A stretch of DNA of 64,000 bases, taken from Yersinia ruckeri ATCC 29473. Its GTDB lineage: Bacteria > Pseudomonadota > Gammaproteobacteria > Enterobacterales > Enterobacteriaceae. The notes under the pieces are model-generated. The model saw nothing but the letters and a program-made list of their open reading frames with translations. It was not told the origin of the DNA and did not search any database. The stretch covers positions 1,457,908-1,521,907 of the forward strand of contig NZ_KN150747.1 of the NCBI RefSeq assembly GCF_000754815.1. Reading direction: 5' to 3'. Made by a program: the position numbers and the translations under genes. Within the stretch, counting starts at the first letter, position 1; each line of letters starts with the position of its first letter. This document shows, piece after piece, positions 26,238 to 35,538 of this stretch.

Positions 26238-27524
26238 TTATTGTTTAAAATACCAATGATTATTGTCTAACAAGATATAACCACTTTGACTATTCAAAAA
26301 TGATTTTCCTGCCAGATAATCGGTAGCTAATGAAATTGAGAACTGAACATAGTTATCGCCCCAATTCTGATTAAACTCGGTTACAAATTTAATTAATGAC
26401 ATAAACTGCTTATCATTAAGGTCGGTGTTAACAATAATGACCGGTTTTTTACTGTCATTAATTAACTTGAAAGGAATGTTATTGGATTTTATACCATTAA
26501 TCGCTTCGTCAAGAATATCTTTTCTGTCATAGCTTTTGATCTCAATCTGGTTGGCACATTTTAGTTTTGACCGCACAGTGGTTTTAATCGTTTCTATTTC
26601 TGTTTGGTTATTAATCCTTCTGACTAGCTTAACCAAGGGAGAGCATGGCGTAGTGAGATCAACTTTAAGTACTGAACCTGTACTTGTTTGCACTAAGGCT
26701 TCCAATTCTTTCTCAAAACTATGAATAAGTTTAGTTGTAGCTTGTCCTGAATAACTCTCAGTGATCAATCGCTGAGAAACCCAATCCATATCCCGCTGTG
26801 TTTTCGCCAGTATCAAACTCGTATTCTCACCTGAATTAAGTATCGTCAAGGGAGCCGAGCTACCGGCTAATAATTCTGAAAGTGTAATGATTTTTTGCGA
26901 GTCCTTATCTCCACTGGCCAAAATAAAGGCAAAGAGACCGGCAATCAACAAAATAAAAATCACCAAGCAGGGAAGCGGCTTTAATTTATTTTTTCTTACT
27001 TTCTCTGACAATTCCAGATTTTCTATGAGAGTTGGGTTATGCTTATCCGCAGGTAATACCTGTGAATTGTAGTGCCACTCATCATTGACTGGTTTAATCA
27101 GTATCGGAAAATTGTCAGCAAATAATAGAGTATGAAAAACGATATCAATACGTTCATGTCGTTTCTCGCTATCTTCCAATATGGCATATAGGCCACCAGG
27201 TAAATCCTCACTATCGCTTTGACGATGCAGTGTAAATTTGTACTCACCTTCATCAGTCGGTAAAGAATAGGTTGTTAACTCGGAGTCTTCCTCCGTCACT
27301 GTTTCGTATTCGATACCCGGGGCTACGACGATCTGGCAGAAGTTGGGCTTGACCAACAGTTCAGTACCCGCCATTGGCCCGAAGGCAATTTTTATTATGT
27401 AGAGTTCAGTACTCATATTATCCATTAGAATAGATCCTGTCTCAGGGATGGCTTTAGGTATATCAGTGGCATACGGATATGTCATTTTGCCGCCTACCCT
27501 TGCAATAGAGCTATTATTAATCAT
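26238..27524 (-). CDS. T3SS inner-membrane ring protein SctD (PrgH-like)
   Basis: SctD forms the outer inner-membrane ring of the base. The 428-residue protein has a cytoplasmic FHA-like N-terminal domain (to about residue 180), one membrane helix (LPCLVIFILLIAGLFAFIL, about 184-202), and periplasmic ring-building domains. It is the first gene of the leftward arm and diverges from ysaE across 187 bases, which should hold both promoters. A start at 27482 is also possible. It is sometimes called ysaF. Confidence 0.82.
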   Translation of the reverse strand: MINNSSIARVGGKMTYPYATDIPKAIPETGSILMDNMSTELYIIKIAFGPMAGTELLVKPNFCQIVVAPGIEYETVTEEDSELTTYSLPTDEGEYKFTLHRQSDSEDLPGGLYAILEDSEKRHERIDIVFHTLLFADNFPILIKPVNDEWHYNSQVLPADKHNPTLIENLELSEKVRKNKLKPLPCLVIFILLIAGLFAFILASGDKDSQKIITLSELLAGSSAPLTILNSGENTSLILAKTQRDMDWVSQRLITESYSGQATTKLIHSFEKELEALVQTSTGSVLKVDLTTPCSPLVKLVRRINNQTEIETIKTTVRSKLKCANQIEIKSYDRKDILDEAINGIKSNNIPFKLINDSKKPVIIVNTDLNDKQFMSLIKFVTEFNQNWGDNYVQFSISLATDYLAGKSFLNSQSGYILLDNNHWYFKQ

Positions 27525-27710
27525 TCAAAATAATTTTATTCGGAATAACTCTGACTCTCCTAGACCTGATATTAAAGAAACCTATATTCATAAGAGGTGG
27601 ATTTTTTTCCATCTAATTCTGTAGAGCGAGGAGTGAACTTTCGTTAGATTCTTATTCAGAAACTTGGCGGTTGATGAAACTGGCAATCAATAACTAAGGT
27701 ATGCCTAGTG

Positions 27711-28496
27711 ATGAATATGCTAATAAACAAAGAAACAGAGGTTGAAGAGTATCTTCCAACGCTAGAATGCATGGTTGTTTATGTCCAGCCTGAGACAAAC
27801 GATGCAAAATTATTACATTCTTCTATGATAGATAGATGTAATAATGTGATTGTTTCCCCTGCGGTAATTATTACACCATCGTTAGATGAACTTGATCCAC
27901 TATCCGGTAGTTGGTATATCACGAGTATACCAATATTTAGCGCCATCGAGATACTCGCAACGCTTGATGAAGCAAAATATAAAACTGGTACTAAAGATAA
28001 TATGACTCATGGTCGTGAAATTAAAATGAGTGATTTTATTACGTTACCGATGGATTATGTAAGCCCTGAAACCAATAAATTATCGGTAAGTGACCTGCTT
28101 ATTGATGAAGTCATGGGGAGTAAAAATAATATCTCCCCGTTATTGGCTATTTTACGAAAATACGAAGCTTATGGGATGTTTCGCTATCTTATTTCACAGT
28201 CTGCCAATGGAGAACATATTAAAGTTGAGCAGCTAAGTAAGAAATATGGGTTGTCATCACCTTACTTTAGATTTCTTTGCCGTAAAAATTTCAATTCATC
28301 AGCCAAGAAAAAAATGATGAGTTGGCGTACGGCTACGGCGGTATTACTGCTTATCGAAAGCGATATGTCAATATTAGATGTTGGTCTGAGCTGTGGGTAC
28401 TGCTCGGCATCTCATTTTACGTTAGATATTAAGAAAAACTTTGGTCTTACCCCATCAGAGATCAGACGCCTGGAGATGAATTTATATGAAAGGTAA
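27711..28496 (+). CDS. ysaE: AraC-family activator of Ysa effector genes
   Basis: YsaE is the InvF/MxiE-type activator that works with the chaperone SycB to switch on sycB-ysp genes once secretion is active. The product has a variable N-terminus and a C-terminal AraC DNA-binding domain of two helix-turn-helices (VEQLSKKYGLSSPYFRFLCRK, then DVGLSCGYCSASHFTLDIKKNFGLTPSE). I chose the ATG at 27711; a GTG precedes it by three bases. It overlaps the secretin gene by 11 bases. Confidence 0.9.
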   Translation: MNMLINKETEVEEYLPTLECMVVYVQPETNDAKLLHSSMIDRCNNVIVSPAVIITPSLDELDPLSGSWYITSIPIFSAIEILATLDEAKYKTGTKDNMTHGREIKMSDFITLPMDYVSPETNKLSVSDLLIDEVMGSKNNISPLLAILRKYEAYGMFRYLISQSANGEHIKVEQLSKKYGLSSPYFRFLCRKNFNSSAKKKMMSWRTATAVLLLIESDMSILDVGLSCGYCSASHFTLDIKKNFGLTPSEIRRLEMNLYER

Positions 28497-30198
28497 TCCT
28501 TTCGTCCACATTAAAATAGCGATGTTGCTATCTACAGTTGCTCTGACTGGTTACGTTTCCTCTGCCTCAGGGGAAATTATGATTGCAACCCCCGTCGCTC
28601 AAGAAAAAAGCTTGGATTCGTTCGTCGCTAACAATGTTCCGATCGCCAAGGTATTTGATGCGGTCTCATCCCGATTAGGGAAACCTATTATTCTCAGCAA
28701 AACTGCGCTGCAGAAGAAGGTCACGGGTAATTTTGATCTCTCTCAGCCAGCTGAAATGTTCAAATCGTTGGCCCGTCGTACCGCATTAGTCTGGTATGAC
28801 GATGGAGCAAGTATTTATATTTACGATAATAGTGAAATTCGGAACCAGCTAATCAGCACTCGTTCAACAAGTTGGAATGAATTGATCAATTATCTTAAAA
28901 CTGCGGGGATTTACGATTCCCGGTTCCCCGTTCGTTCACAAAATAAGAGCTCGGTGATTTATGTATCGGGTCCGCCGATGTATGTAGAGCTGGTTACTGC
29001 TGCCGCTCACTATCTTGATGAACAGAATCAGATGCAAGAAACGGCTGGTCGCGACGTTACGGTTATTCCACTGAAACATTCATCAGTCAATGATCGTGTT
29101 TACACTCAGCGCGGCCAAACAATTACCATACCGGGCATGGTCTCGGTGATTAATTCTTTATTCGAGAACGGTATTCCGGGTAATAAAATCACTGTAGTGC
29201 CGCGCGGAGATACGGCGGAACATCAAATCGAGGAAGGTTTTCCCAAGCCGCCTTCGGTGAAGAATTTAACCGCCAATAACGTTGGAATAAATCGTGGTGA
29301 GAATAGCGATAAGTTTGCGGTAGTTGCGCATCCAAACAGTAACAGTTTATTGGTGACTGGCTCTGCAGAGCAAACTCGCTATATACATCAATTGGTGAGA
29401 GCTTTGGACTCTTCGCGCCGGCAGGTAGAGCTTTCATTGTGGATTATTGATATATCCAAGAAAAAGCTTGATGAAGTCGGGGTTCGTTGGAGTATCGGTG
29501 ATCTCAAAGCCGGCGGCGGCGGCATTGCTTTTAACCAAAGCACATTATCAAATAGTGCCAAGTTTTTGGCTCGAGTGGATGCGATAAGCCGCACCGGTGA
29601 TGCGCAAATAGTGTCTCGCCCGATTGTATTGACCCAGGAAAATATTCCTGCGTTATTCGATAATAATTCAAGTTTCTATGCTCGCCTGGAAGGCGAACGG
29701 GTCGCTAAACTTGAGCAAGTGACATACGGCACTATGGTCAGCGTATTACCGCGAATTTCTCAAGGTGATCAGGTTGAGATGGACGTTAATATTGAGGACG
29801 GTAGTCCTGGACGCGCAGGCAGTAATGATGTTGATCAAATTGGCGGTTTACCTATCGTCAATAGAACCAATATCAGCACCGTAGCGCGTATTGCGAAAGA
29901 TAGCAGCTTGCTTATTGGTGGTTATACTCGTGATCAGTTAGAAGAAAGTGATGAAAAGATTCCGCTGCTAGGTAGCATCCCTTATTTGGGGCGGTTATTT
30001 AGTTATCGTAGTAGTAATCAACAAAAAATGATCCGTGTTTTCCTTATTCAACCACGCTTGTTAAATGAATCTGAGAGCTGGGATGGACGACAGTTCTCCG
30101 AAAAAGATCGCTTAAGCGATCGAATTATCAATAAAAATGAGCAGTTGCAGGCTTCGGTCAAATTACTGCAAACCTATATGAGTCGCACATGGCAATAA
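28486..30198 (+). CDS. ysaC: T3SS outer-membrane secretin SctC
   Basis: YsaC forms the outer-membrane ring through which the needle passes. The 570-residue protein has a signal peptide (to about residue 30, SSASG), N0/N1/N3 periplasmic domains (FDAVSSRLGKPIILSKTAL; VTVIPLKHSSVNDRVY), and the secretin domain from about 300, with QVELSLWIIDISKKKLDEVGVRW, VSVLPRI and GSIPYLGRLFSYRS. Length is close to InvG. It overlaps ysaW by 10 bases. Confidence 0.95.
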   Translation: MKGNPFVHIKIAMLLSTVALTGYVSSASGEIMIATPVAQEKSLDSFVANNVPIAKVFDAVSSRLGKPIILSKTALQKKVTGNFDLSQPAEMFKSLARRTALVWYDDGASIYIYDNSEIRNQLISTRSTSWNELINYLKTAGIYDSRFPVRSQNKSSVIYVSGPPMYVELVTAAAHYLDEQNQMQETAGRDVTVIPLKHSSVNDRVYTQRGQTITIPGMVSVINSLFENGIPGNKITVVPRGDTAEHQIEEGFPKPPSVKNLTANNVGINRGENSDKFAVVAHPNSNSLLVTGSAEQTRYIHQLVRALDSSRRQVELSLWIIDISKKKLDEVGVRWSIGDLKAGGGGIAFNQSTLSNSAKFLARVDAISRTGDAQIVSRPIVLTQENIPALFDNNSSFYARLEGERVAKLEQVTYGTMVSVLPRISQGDQVEMDVNIEDGSPGRAGSNDVDQIGGLPIVNRTNISTVARIAKDSSLLIGGYTRDQLEESDEKIPLLGSIPYLGRLFSYRSSNQQKMIRVFLIQPRLLNESESWDGRQFSEKDRLSDRIINKNEQLQASVKLLQTYMSRTWQ

Positions 30199-31295
30199 GT
30201 CCTTTAGGAGGAAACTCTCGCTATTTGGTGGCTCAACGGGATAAAGGTGGCGAAGCGCCAGAAGTTCTAGATGATGCTGAGGAAACATTGCGTGGGCAAG
30301 GTGTTATCAATAACACCAGCGAGTATGCCTCTATGGCAATGCTGGCATCGCAATTTAATCGACGCAAAGAATTACGATCTCAGAGTGAAGAGAGCTCGCT
30401 GTATACCGACAGGATTCTTGATGATAATGCCGACGAGAAAATCAGTCACATTGAGAAAGTATTTAATCGTGAGGTAATGACGCCTAAACAGTTACGTTCT
30501 TATTTGGCTCAATATTTTCCCGATGCCAGCGATATGTTGATGGCTATTTTTGAGTTACTGCGCAGAAAAAAACTGACCGAGAAAATACTCAAAGCACTCA
30601 ACGAGTTAAAATCGCAGTTACAGGAAGAAGATATTGATCGTGGAACTGAGGCTGGGGTTAATGTCGCATTGTCGGCACGGCTGTTTTCTTCATCGTTAAA
30701 AAAATCCTCAAGTGAGTTGAGGAATATCTATCGTGAGTTTATTTGCTATGACGGCCCGACTATATATATTTATGAACAGTGGGTTGATGAAATTGATGGG
30801 CAACAGAGAGAAGTGATGCTGCGTTATCTTACCCGCGCGTTAGCTTGTGATTTACAAGCAATACCGACGGGTAACATCAATGTTATCGAATTTGGTAATT
30901 TATTTCGTCGGGTAGGTAGTTTACGTGAACTACATTCTGCGGAATTTATGTTCCTGCAAAAAATAATACGATCAGATTTAATTGATAAAAATAAAGGGAA
31001 TGAGACAGCCCTGGCAAAAATATTCATTACCGGCATCCGGAATGCTGATGATTACGAAAGAATTTTGAGTGAATTTATTGAGAATTTTTTCTCTGTTACA
31101 ACGCTAGAGACTAAAGCTATTTTTATACAGATGTTAATTACAGGTTTTTCAACGATATCTGTTGATTTGTTTTTTTCTTTAGAGCTAAGAAATGATCTAA
31201 TTGATTTACTCAAAGATTATATGAGTCGAGTAAAACAGAGAGAAGAAGAACTGGCTAGAGAAGTCTATTGTCAAGGTGCCATTAGAAATGAATAA
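30189..31295 (+). CDS. ysaW: T3SS gatekeeper SctW (InvE-like)
   Basis: The gatekeeper holds back effectors until translocators are out. The 368-residue protein is mostly helical, matching the YopN/InvE/MxiC family in size and layout: an N-terminal disordered chaperone-binding part, an HrpJ-like segment (VMTPKQLRSYLAQYFPDASDM) and a TyeA-like C-terminus. Position between the secretin and export-gate genes matches invE. It overlaps ysaV by 8 bases. Confidence 0.85.
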   Translation: MAISPLGGNSRYLVAQRDKGGEAPEVLDDAEETLRGQGVINNTSEYASMAMLASQFNRRKELRSQSEESSLYTDRILDDNADEKISHIEKVFNREVMTPKQLRSYLAQYFPDASDMLMAIFELLRRKKLTEKILKALNELKSQLQEEDIDRGTEAGVNVALSARLFSSSLKKSSSELRNIYREFICYDGPTIYIYEQWVDEIDGQQREVMLRYLTRALACDLQAIPTGNINVIEFGNLFRRVGSLRELHSAEFMFLQKIIRSDLIDKNKGNETALAKIFITGIRNADDYERILSEFIENFFSVTTLETKAIFIQMLITGFSTISVDLFFSLELRNDLIDLLKDYMSRVKQREEELAREVYCQGAIRNE

Positions 31296-33357
31296 AATAA
31301 CAGGGTTACTTCTGAGTTTACGTAATAAACCGGAACTGATGGTATTGTTGGTCATGGTGACGGTTATTGCCATGTTGATTGTTCCATTACCAACATTTCT
31401 TATCGATTTTTTGATTGGTCTAAATATTATGATATCCGTGCTCATTTTTATGGGCTCGTTCTATATTACTAAGATCCTTAACTTTAAATCATTCCCATCA
31501 ATTTTGCTTATCAGCACATTATTTCGCCTGGCTTTATCGATCAGTACCAGTCGATTAATTCTGCTTGAGGCTGATGCTGGTGATATTATCGCAACATTTG
31601 GCCAATTTGTTATTCAAGATAACTTGGTTGTCGGGATTGTTGTTTTCGCTATCGTCACTGTTGTGCAATTTATTGTGATAACCAAAGGTTCGGAGCGTAT
31701 CGCAGAGGTTGCTGCCCGTTTCTCTCTGGATGCTATGCCGGGCAAGCAGATGAGTATTGATGCCGATGCGCGTTCGGGCATCATTGATAATGACCAGGTG
31801 AAAATCAGACGTGGTGAGTTAGAGCAGGAAAGTCAGCTATTTGGTTCTTTCGATGGTGCAATGAAGTTTATCAAAGGTGATGCAATAGCCGGCATCATTA
31901 TTATTTTTGTTAACCTGATTGGTGGTATTTCAGTCGGTGTTGCTCAGATGGGAATGGACATGTCCACCGCGTTGAGTAGCTACACTTTACTGACTATTGG
32001 CGATGGTTTGGTGGCACAAATTCCCGCATTACTGATTTCTATTAGCGCCGGATTTATTGTTACCCGAGTGGGCGGAAATGATAAGAATCTAGGTGAGAAT
32101 ATTGTCGCTGAATTATTCGACAATGATTTTTCTTTATTAGTCACTGCGATTATAACCTGTGCTATTGGATTTTTACCTGGCTTCCCAACGTTCATTTTCC
32201 TCTTACTGGCTGGTTTATTATTCTCGCTCTACTTTTATCGTTTCTATCAGGGTAAAAAAGGTAATAAAGACTCTGATCATTCGACACAGGAAAGAGAAAA
32301 TATTCCCAATGATGCGATATCAGGTGAGACAACCAGAGTAAAGAATGATATCGATAATTTTATTCCGGAAACATTACCGATTATTGTTTCTGTATCCATA
32401 AATCATAAAGAATCTCTTGAGTCACGAGATTTCTCATTACGAATAAAAAAAGATATATTTATTAAATTTGGCTACCGAATTCCTGATGTTGCGATTAACT
32501 ACTCTCCTACAGTAGATAATAATAAAATCATTATACTGATTAATGAAATTCCTGCGGGTGATTTTCCTATTCAGTTTGATAGTTTTAAGGTTGTAGGGGC
32601 AGCAGAAGAGCTGGATGCTTTGGGATTTGATGTTACTGTTGTTAATGATAACAATGGTTCGGTCAGTACCTGGATAAACCAGAAAGATGAAAGCAAAGCA
32701 AAATCTCTGGATGTTAACTTGTGCGACGATATAACAGAAATGACTAACTGTATTAGCGTATTACTATTACGTCATATTCATGAGTTTTTTGGTATTCAGG
32801 AAGCAAAAAATCTACTAGATGATTTAGAAGTTAAATATCCAGAACTTCTGAAAGAGTGTTATCGACATGCAACGGTACAAAAAATAACAGAAGTTTTCCA
32901 ACGGTTATTGGTGGAAAAAATATCGATACGTAATATGAAGCTTATTTTGGAGGCTTTAGTTCAATGGGCACCAAAAGAAAAAGATCCCCTAATGCTGGTT
33001 GAGCATATCAGAAGCGCATTGAGTCGATATATTTCTGATAAATTTTCTATCGGCAATGTAATGCATGTTTTGATGGTAGGCAGCAATATTGAAGACACTA
33101 TTCGCCAGAGTATTCGTCAATCTTCGGGCGGGACATTTTTAAATCTCGAACCCGAGAAGGCAGAGAATATTCTTCAATATTTCTCCGTCGCTACCAGTGA
33201 TTTAAATGTTTCATTACGAGATATCACGGTATTGGTTCCAGTTGATATTCGTCGTTTTGTCAAAAAAATATTAGAAGGCCGCTATCCGGATCTTGAAGTG
33301 ATTTCATTCAACGAAATTTCCGAATCAGTAAAAATAAATGTCATAAAAACCATCTAG
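31288..33357 (+). CDS. ysaV: T3SS export gate protein SctV (InvA-like)
   Basis: SctV forms the nonameric ring that receives substrates under the inner membrane. The ~689-residue protein has a membrane half with about eight helices (FIPEP-type signature: LALSISTSRLILLEADAG; VVQFIVITKGSERIAEVAARFSLD; GKQMSIDADARSG) and a cytoplasmic half from about residue 350. Similarity to InvA is strong along the N-terminal half. I chose ATG 31288; a GTG lies 12 bases earlier. Confidence 0.95.
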   Translation: MNKITGLLLSLRNKPELMVLLVMVTVIAMLIVPLPTFLIDFLIGLNIMISVLIFMGSFYITKILNFKSFPSILLISTLFRLALSISTSRLILLEADAGDIIATFGQFVIQDNLVVGIVVFAIVTVVQFIVITKGSERIAEVAARFSLDAMPGKQMSIDADARSGIIDNDQVKIRRGELEQESQLFGSFDGAMKFIKGDAIAGIIIIFVNLIGGISVGVAQMGMDMSTALSSYTLLTIGDGLVAQIPALLISISAGFIVTRVGGNDKNLGENIVAELFDNDFSLLVTAIITCAIGFLPGFPTFIFLLLAGLLFSLYFYRFYQGKKGNKDSDHSTQERENIPNDAISGETTRVKNDIDNFIPETLPIIVSVSINHKESLESRDFSLRIKKDIFIKFGYRIPDVAINYSPTVDNNKIIILINEIPAGDFPIQFDSFKVVGAAEELDALGFDVTVVNDNNGSVSTWINQKDESKAKSLDVNLCDDITEMTNCISVLLLRHIHEFFGIQEAKNLLDDLEVKYPELLKECYRHATVQKITEVFQRLLVEKISIRNMKLILEALVQWAPKEKDPLMLVEHIRSALSRYISDKFSIGNVMHVLMVGSNIEDTIRQSIRQSSGGTFLNLEPEKAENILQYFSVATSDLNVSLRDITVLVPVDIRRFVKKILEGRYPDLEVISFNEISESVKINVIKTI

Positions 33358-33368
33358 TGGAGTTGCAA

Positions 33369-33776
33369 ATGAAATACCGATTTATTGAGATGTTAAACGA
33401 ATTTCTTCAGTCCGTTGGACGTGATGATTTAATTAATGCCGAGCTTGATTGTCATTCAACAATTCAACTTGAGCTGGATAATATGCCGCCAATTAATGTT
33501 GATATGCAAACCGATGACGTCATTTTATGGACTGTTATTTCTGAATATGAACCGGTTCGAATCGAAGTTGCCAGTATTCCCTTGCTTAACTCGATTCTGG
33601 AATACCAGACATCCTGTTTTATGCCTGGACAGCCAGCATTACAGATAAATGATAATAGCTTGATTATGAGCTGTATTTTACGCGATGAAGCTCTGACTGA
33701 ACCGATGTTATTCGGTGCCAGCCTTGAAGAGTTCTTTGATCGTAGCGTTCAGATTAATAAAATTCTAATGAACTAA
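33369..33776 (+). CDS. T3SS chaperone (InvB-like, class I)
   Basis: The 135-residue acidic protein has the size and alpha/beta layout of InvB/Spa15, chaperones serving several effectors such as SipA. It begins MKYRFIEMLNEFLQSVG after a GGAG box and lies between the export gate and ATPase genes, as invB does. It is the likely partner of YspA and the gatekeeper. Confidence 0.82.
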   Translation: MKYRFIEMLNEFLQSVGRDDLINAELDCHSTIQLELDNMPPINVDMQTDDVILWTVISEYEPVRIEVASIPLLNSILEYQTSCFMPGQPALQINDNSLIMSCILRDEALTEPMLFGASLEEFFDRSVQINKILMN

Positions 33777-33779
33777 GTC

Positions 33780-35075
33780 ATGAAATTATTTGACTATTGT
33801 GCTCACCCCACTCGAATTAATGATGTACTGATTGAGGCCCCTTTGCAGGGGGTCTTTATTGGTGAGGTTTGTGCTATTGAGCGATCGGTTGCGGATGCAG
33901 AGATCATCGGAAAAGCGCAGGTCATTGGATTTCATTCAGGGAAAACTCAGCTCAGCCTGATTGGCCGAGCCAAGGGACTTTCTTTAGAAGTCGTGCTACG
34001 GCCAACAGGAAAAGCCTATCAGTTCTTGATGGGAGAGCACTTACTGGGCAAAGCCTACAAAGCCTCCGGTGAAGCGATTTGTTCGTTTAGTGACCAGCCA
34101 ATGGATGCCGCGCCCATGACGCCAACAGAATGGCGATGCATCGATTCACCACCGCCAGAAATGACGCTCAGGCATCCGATTAATAGCCAATTTTCTACTG
34201 GCATCAGAGCTGTTGATGGCTTGCTGACCTGTGGGAAAGGGCAGCGGTTTGGTATTTTTGCCTCTGCGGGTGCGGGTAAAACCTCATTGATGAATATGAT
34301 TATTGCCCATTCAGATGCCGATGTGTGCATTGTCGCTTTGGTGGGGGAACGTGGCCGTGAAGTGACTGAATTTATTCATGAACTCTCTTCATCTCCACGA
34401 CGAGACTCTACTATTCTCGTTTATGCCACATCGGATAGCCCTTCTATTGAACGCTGTAATGCCGCGTTATTGGCCACCGCTATGGCTGAGTATTTCCGCG
34501 ATTTAGGGCGCAATGTGGTGCTCTTTGTCGATTCTATGACGCGTTATGCACGGGCATTGCGCGATGTCGCACTCGCCGCAGGTGAATTACCTGCCCGCCG
34601 CGGCTATCCAGCATCGGTATTTGAACGGCTTCCTTCCCTACTTGAGCGGCCAGGTAATATGCAGAATGGCTCAATTACCGCTTTTTATACCGTATTGCTG
34701 GAAAGTGAGGATGAACCGGATCCGATTGGAGACGAAATTCGCTCCATTCTAGATGGACACATTTATCTCAGCTACAAACTGGCTGGTCGAGGGCATTATC
34801 CGGCTATCGATATTTTGAGCAGCATCAGCCGGGTCTTTCCGCAAATAACCACTGACAGCCATCGGAAATCTGCTGCTGAAATGCGCGATATGTTGGCTCG
34901 TTTAGATGAAATTCAACTTTATCTGGATCTGGGTGAATATCAACGTGGCGAAAATCCTGCCAATGACCGCGCATTGGATCGTAAAAGCGAGATTGAGGCC
35001 TTCTTACGCCAAAGTATGGCGATGAATAGCCCGTTTGAGGAAACGCAAAAGGCGTTGAATGGACTTATATCTTAA
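33780..35075 (+). CDS. ysaN: T3SS ATPase SctN
   Basis: SctN strips chaperones and unfolds substrates at the base of the export apparatus. The 431-residue protein has Walker A (FASAGAGKTSLMN, near residue 165), GERGREVTEF, Walker B (NVVLFVDSMTRYARALRD, near 245) and the F1-like region ELPARRGYPASVFERLPSLLER. Length matches InvC. Its end overlaps the next gene by 17 bases. Confidence 0.96.
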   Translation: MKLFDYCAHPTRINDVLIEAPLQGVFIGEVCAIERSVADAEIIGKAQVIGFHSGKTQLSLIGRAKGLSLEVVLRPTGKAYQFLMGEHLLGKAYKASGEAICSFSDQPMDAAPMTPTEWRCIDSPPPEMTLRHPINSQFSTGIRAVDGLLTCGKGQRFGIFASAGAGKTSLMNMIIAHSDADVCIVALVGERGREVTEFIHELSSSPRRDSTILVYATSDSPSIERCNAALLATAMAEYFRDLGRNVVLFVDSMTRYARALRDVALAAGELPARRGYPASVFERLPSLLERPGNMQNGSITAFYTVLLESEDEPDPIGDEIRSILDGHIYLSYKLAGRGHYPAIDILSSISRVFPQITTDSHRKSAAEMRDMLARLDEIQLYLDLGEYQRGENPANDRALDRKSEIEAFLRQSMAMNSPFEETQKALNGLIS

Positions 35076-35538
35076 AAGTAAAAACTACTTACGGATGATT
35101 GAACGACGTTTGGATCGTGCCAGACGGGAATTAAATGTTGTTAACCGAAATATCCTCGAAGTCACCCAACGCATAACTGAAACACATACCCGGGTTGAGG
35201 TTTTACATGTGCAAACCCGGCTATTTGAACAACAGGCAGAATTCACCCGTAACGCTTTCTTTGATAGCCGTCGGCAGAAAGCCATCGTTTTGTCTGAAAT
35301 TGCCGGACTGAAGTATCAATCGGAAACATTAGAGAACGATCTCTCCAAACTTGAAGCAGAAAAACAACGGAGTGTACTGCGGATCGCGGCTTTTAATGGG
35401 AAGTGCGTGAAATTCCAAAGTTATCTTGAAGGGTTAAGCCGTAAGCAGCGTTTAAAATTAGACGCTTATCAAGAAGGCGAAATAGAGGAGTTATCAATCC
35501 ATGGTGGTGTCAGGAACCAGAATGAACGTCGCGGTTAG
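35059..35538 (+). CDS. T3SS stalk protein SctO (InvI/SpaM-like)
   Basis: The 159-residue protein is almost entirely helical and charged, typical of the two-helix coiled coil that sits in the ATPase hexamer like the gamma stalk of F1. It overlaps the ATPase gene at its start and the ruler gene by 38 bases at its end, as invI-invJ do. Confidence 0.85.
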   Translation: MDLYLKSKNYLRMIERRLDRARRELNVVNRNILEVTQRITETHTRVEVLHVQTRLFEQQAEFTRNAFFDSRRQKAIVLSEIAGLKYQSETLENDLSKLEAEKQRSVLRIAAFNGKCVKFQSYLEGLSRKQRLKLDAYQEGEIEELSIHGGVRNQNERRG

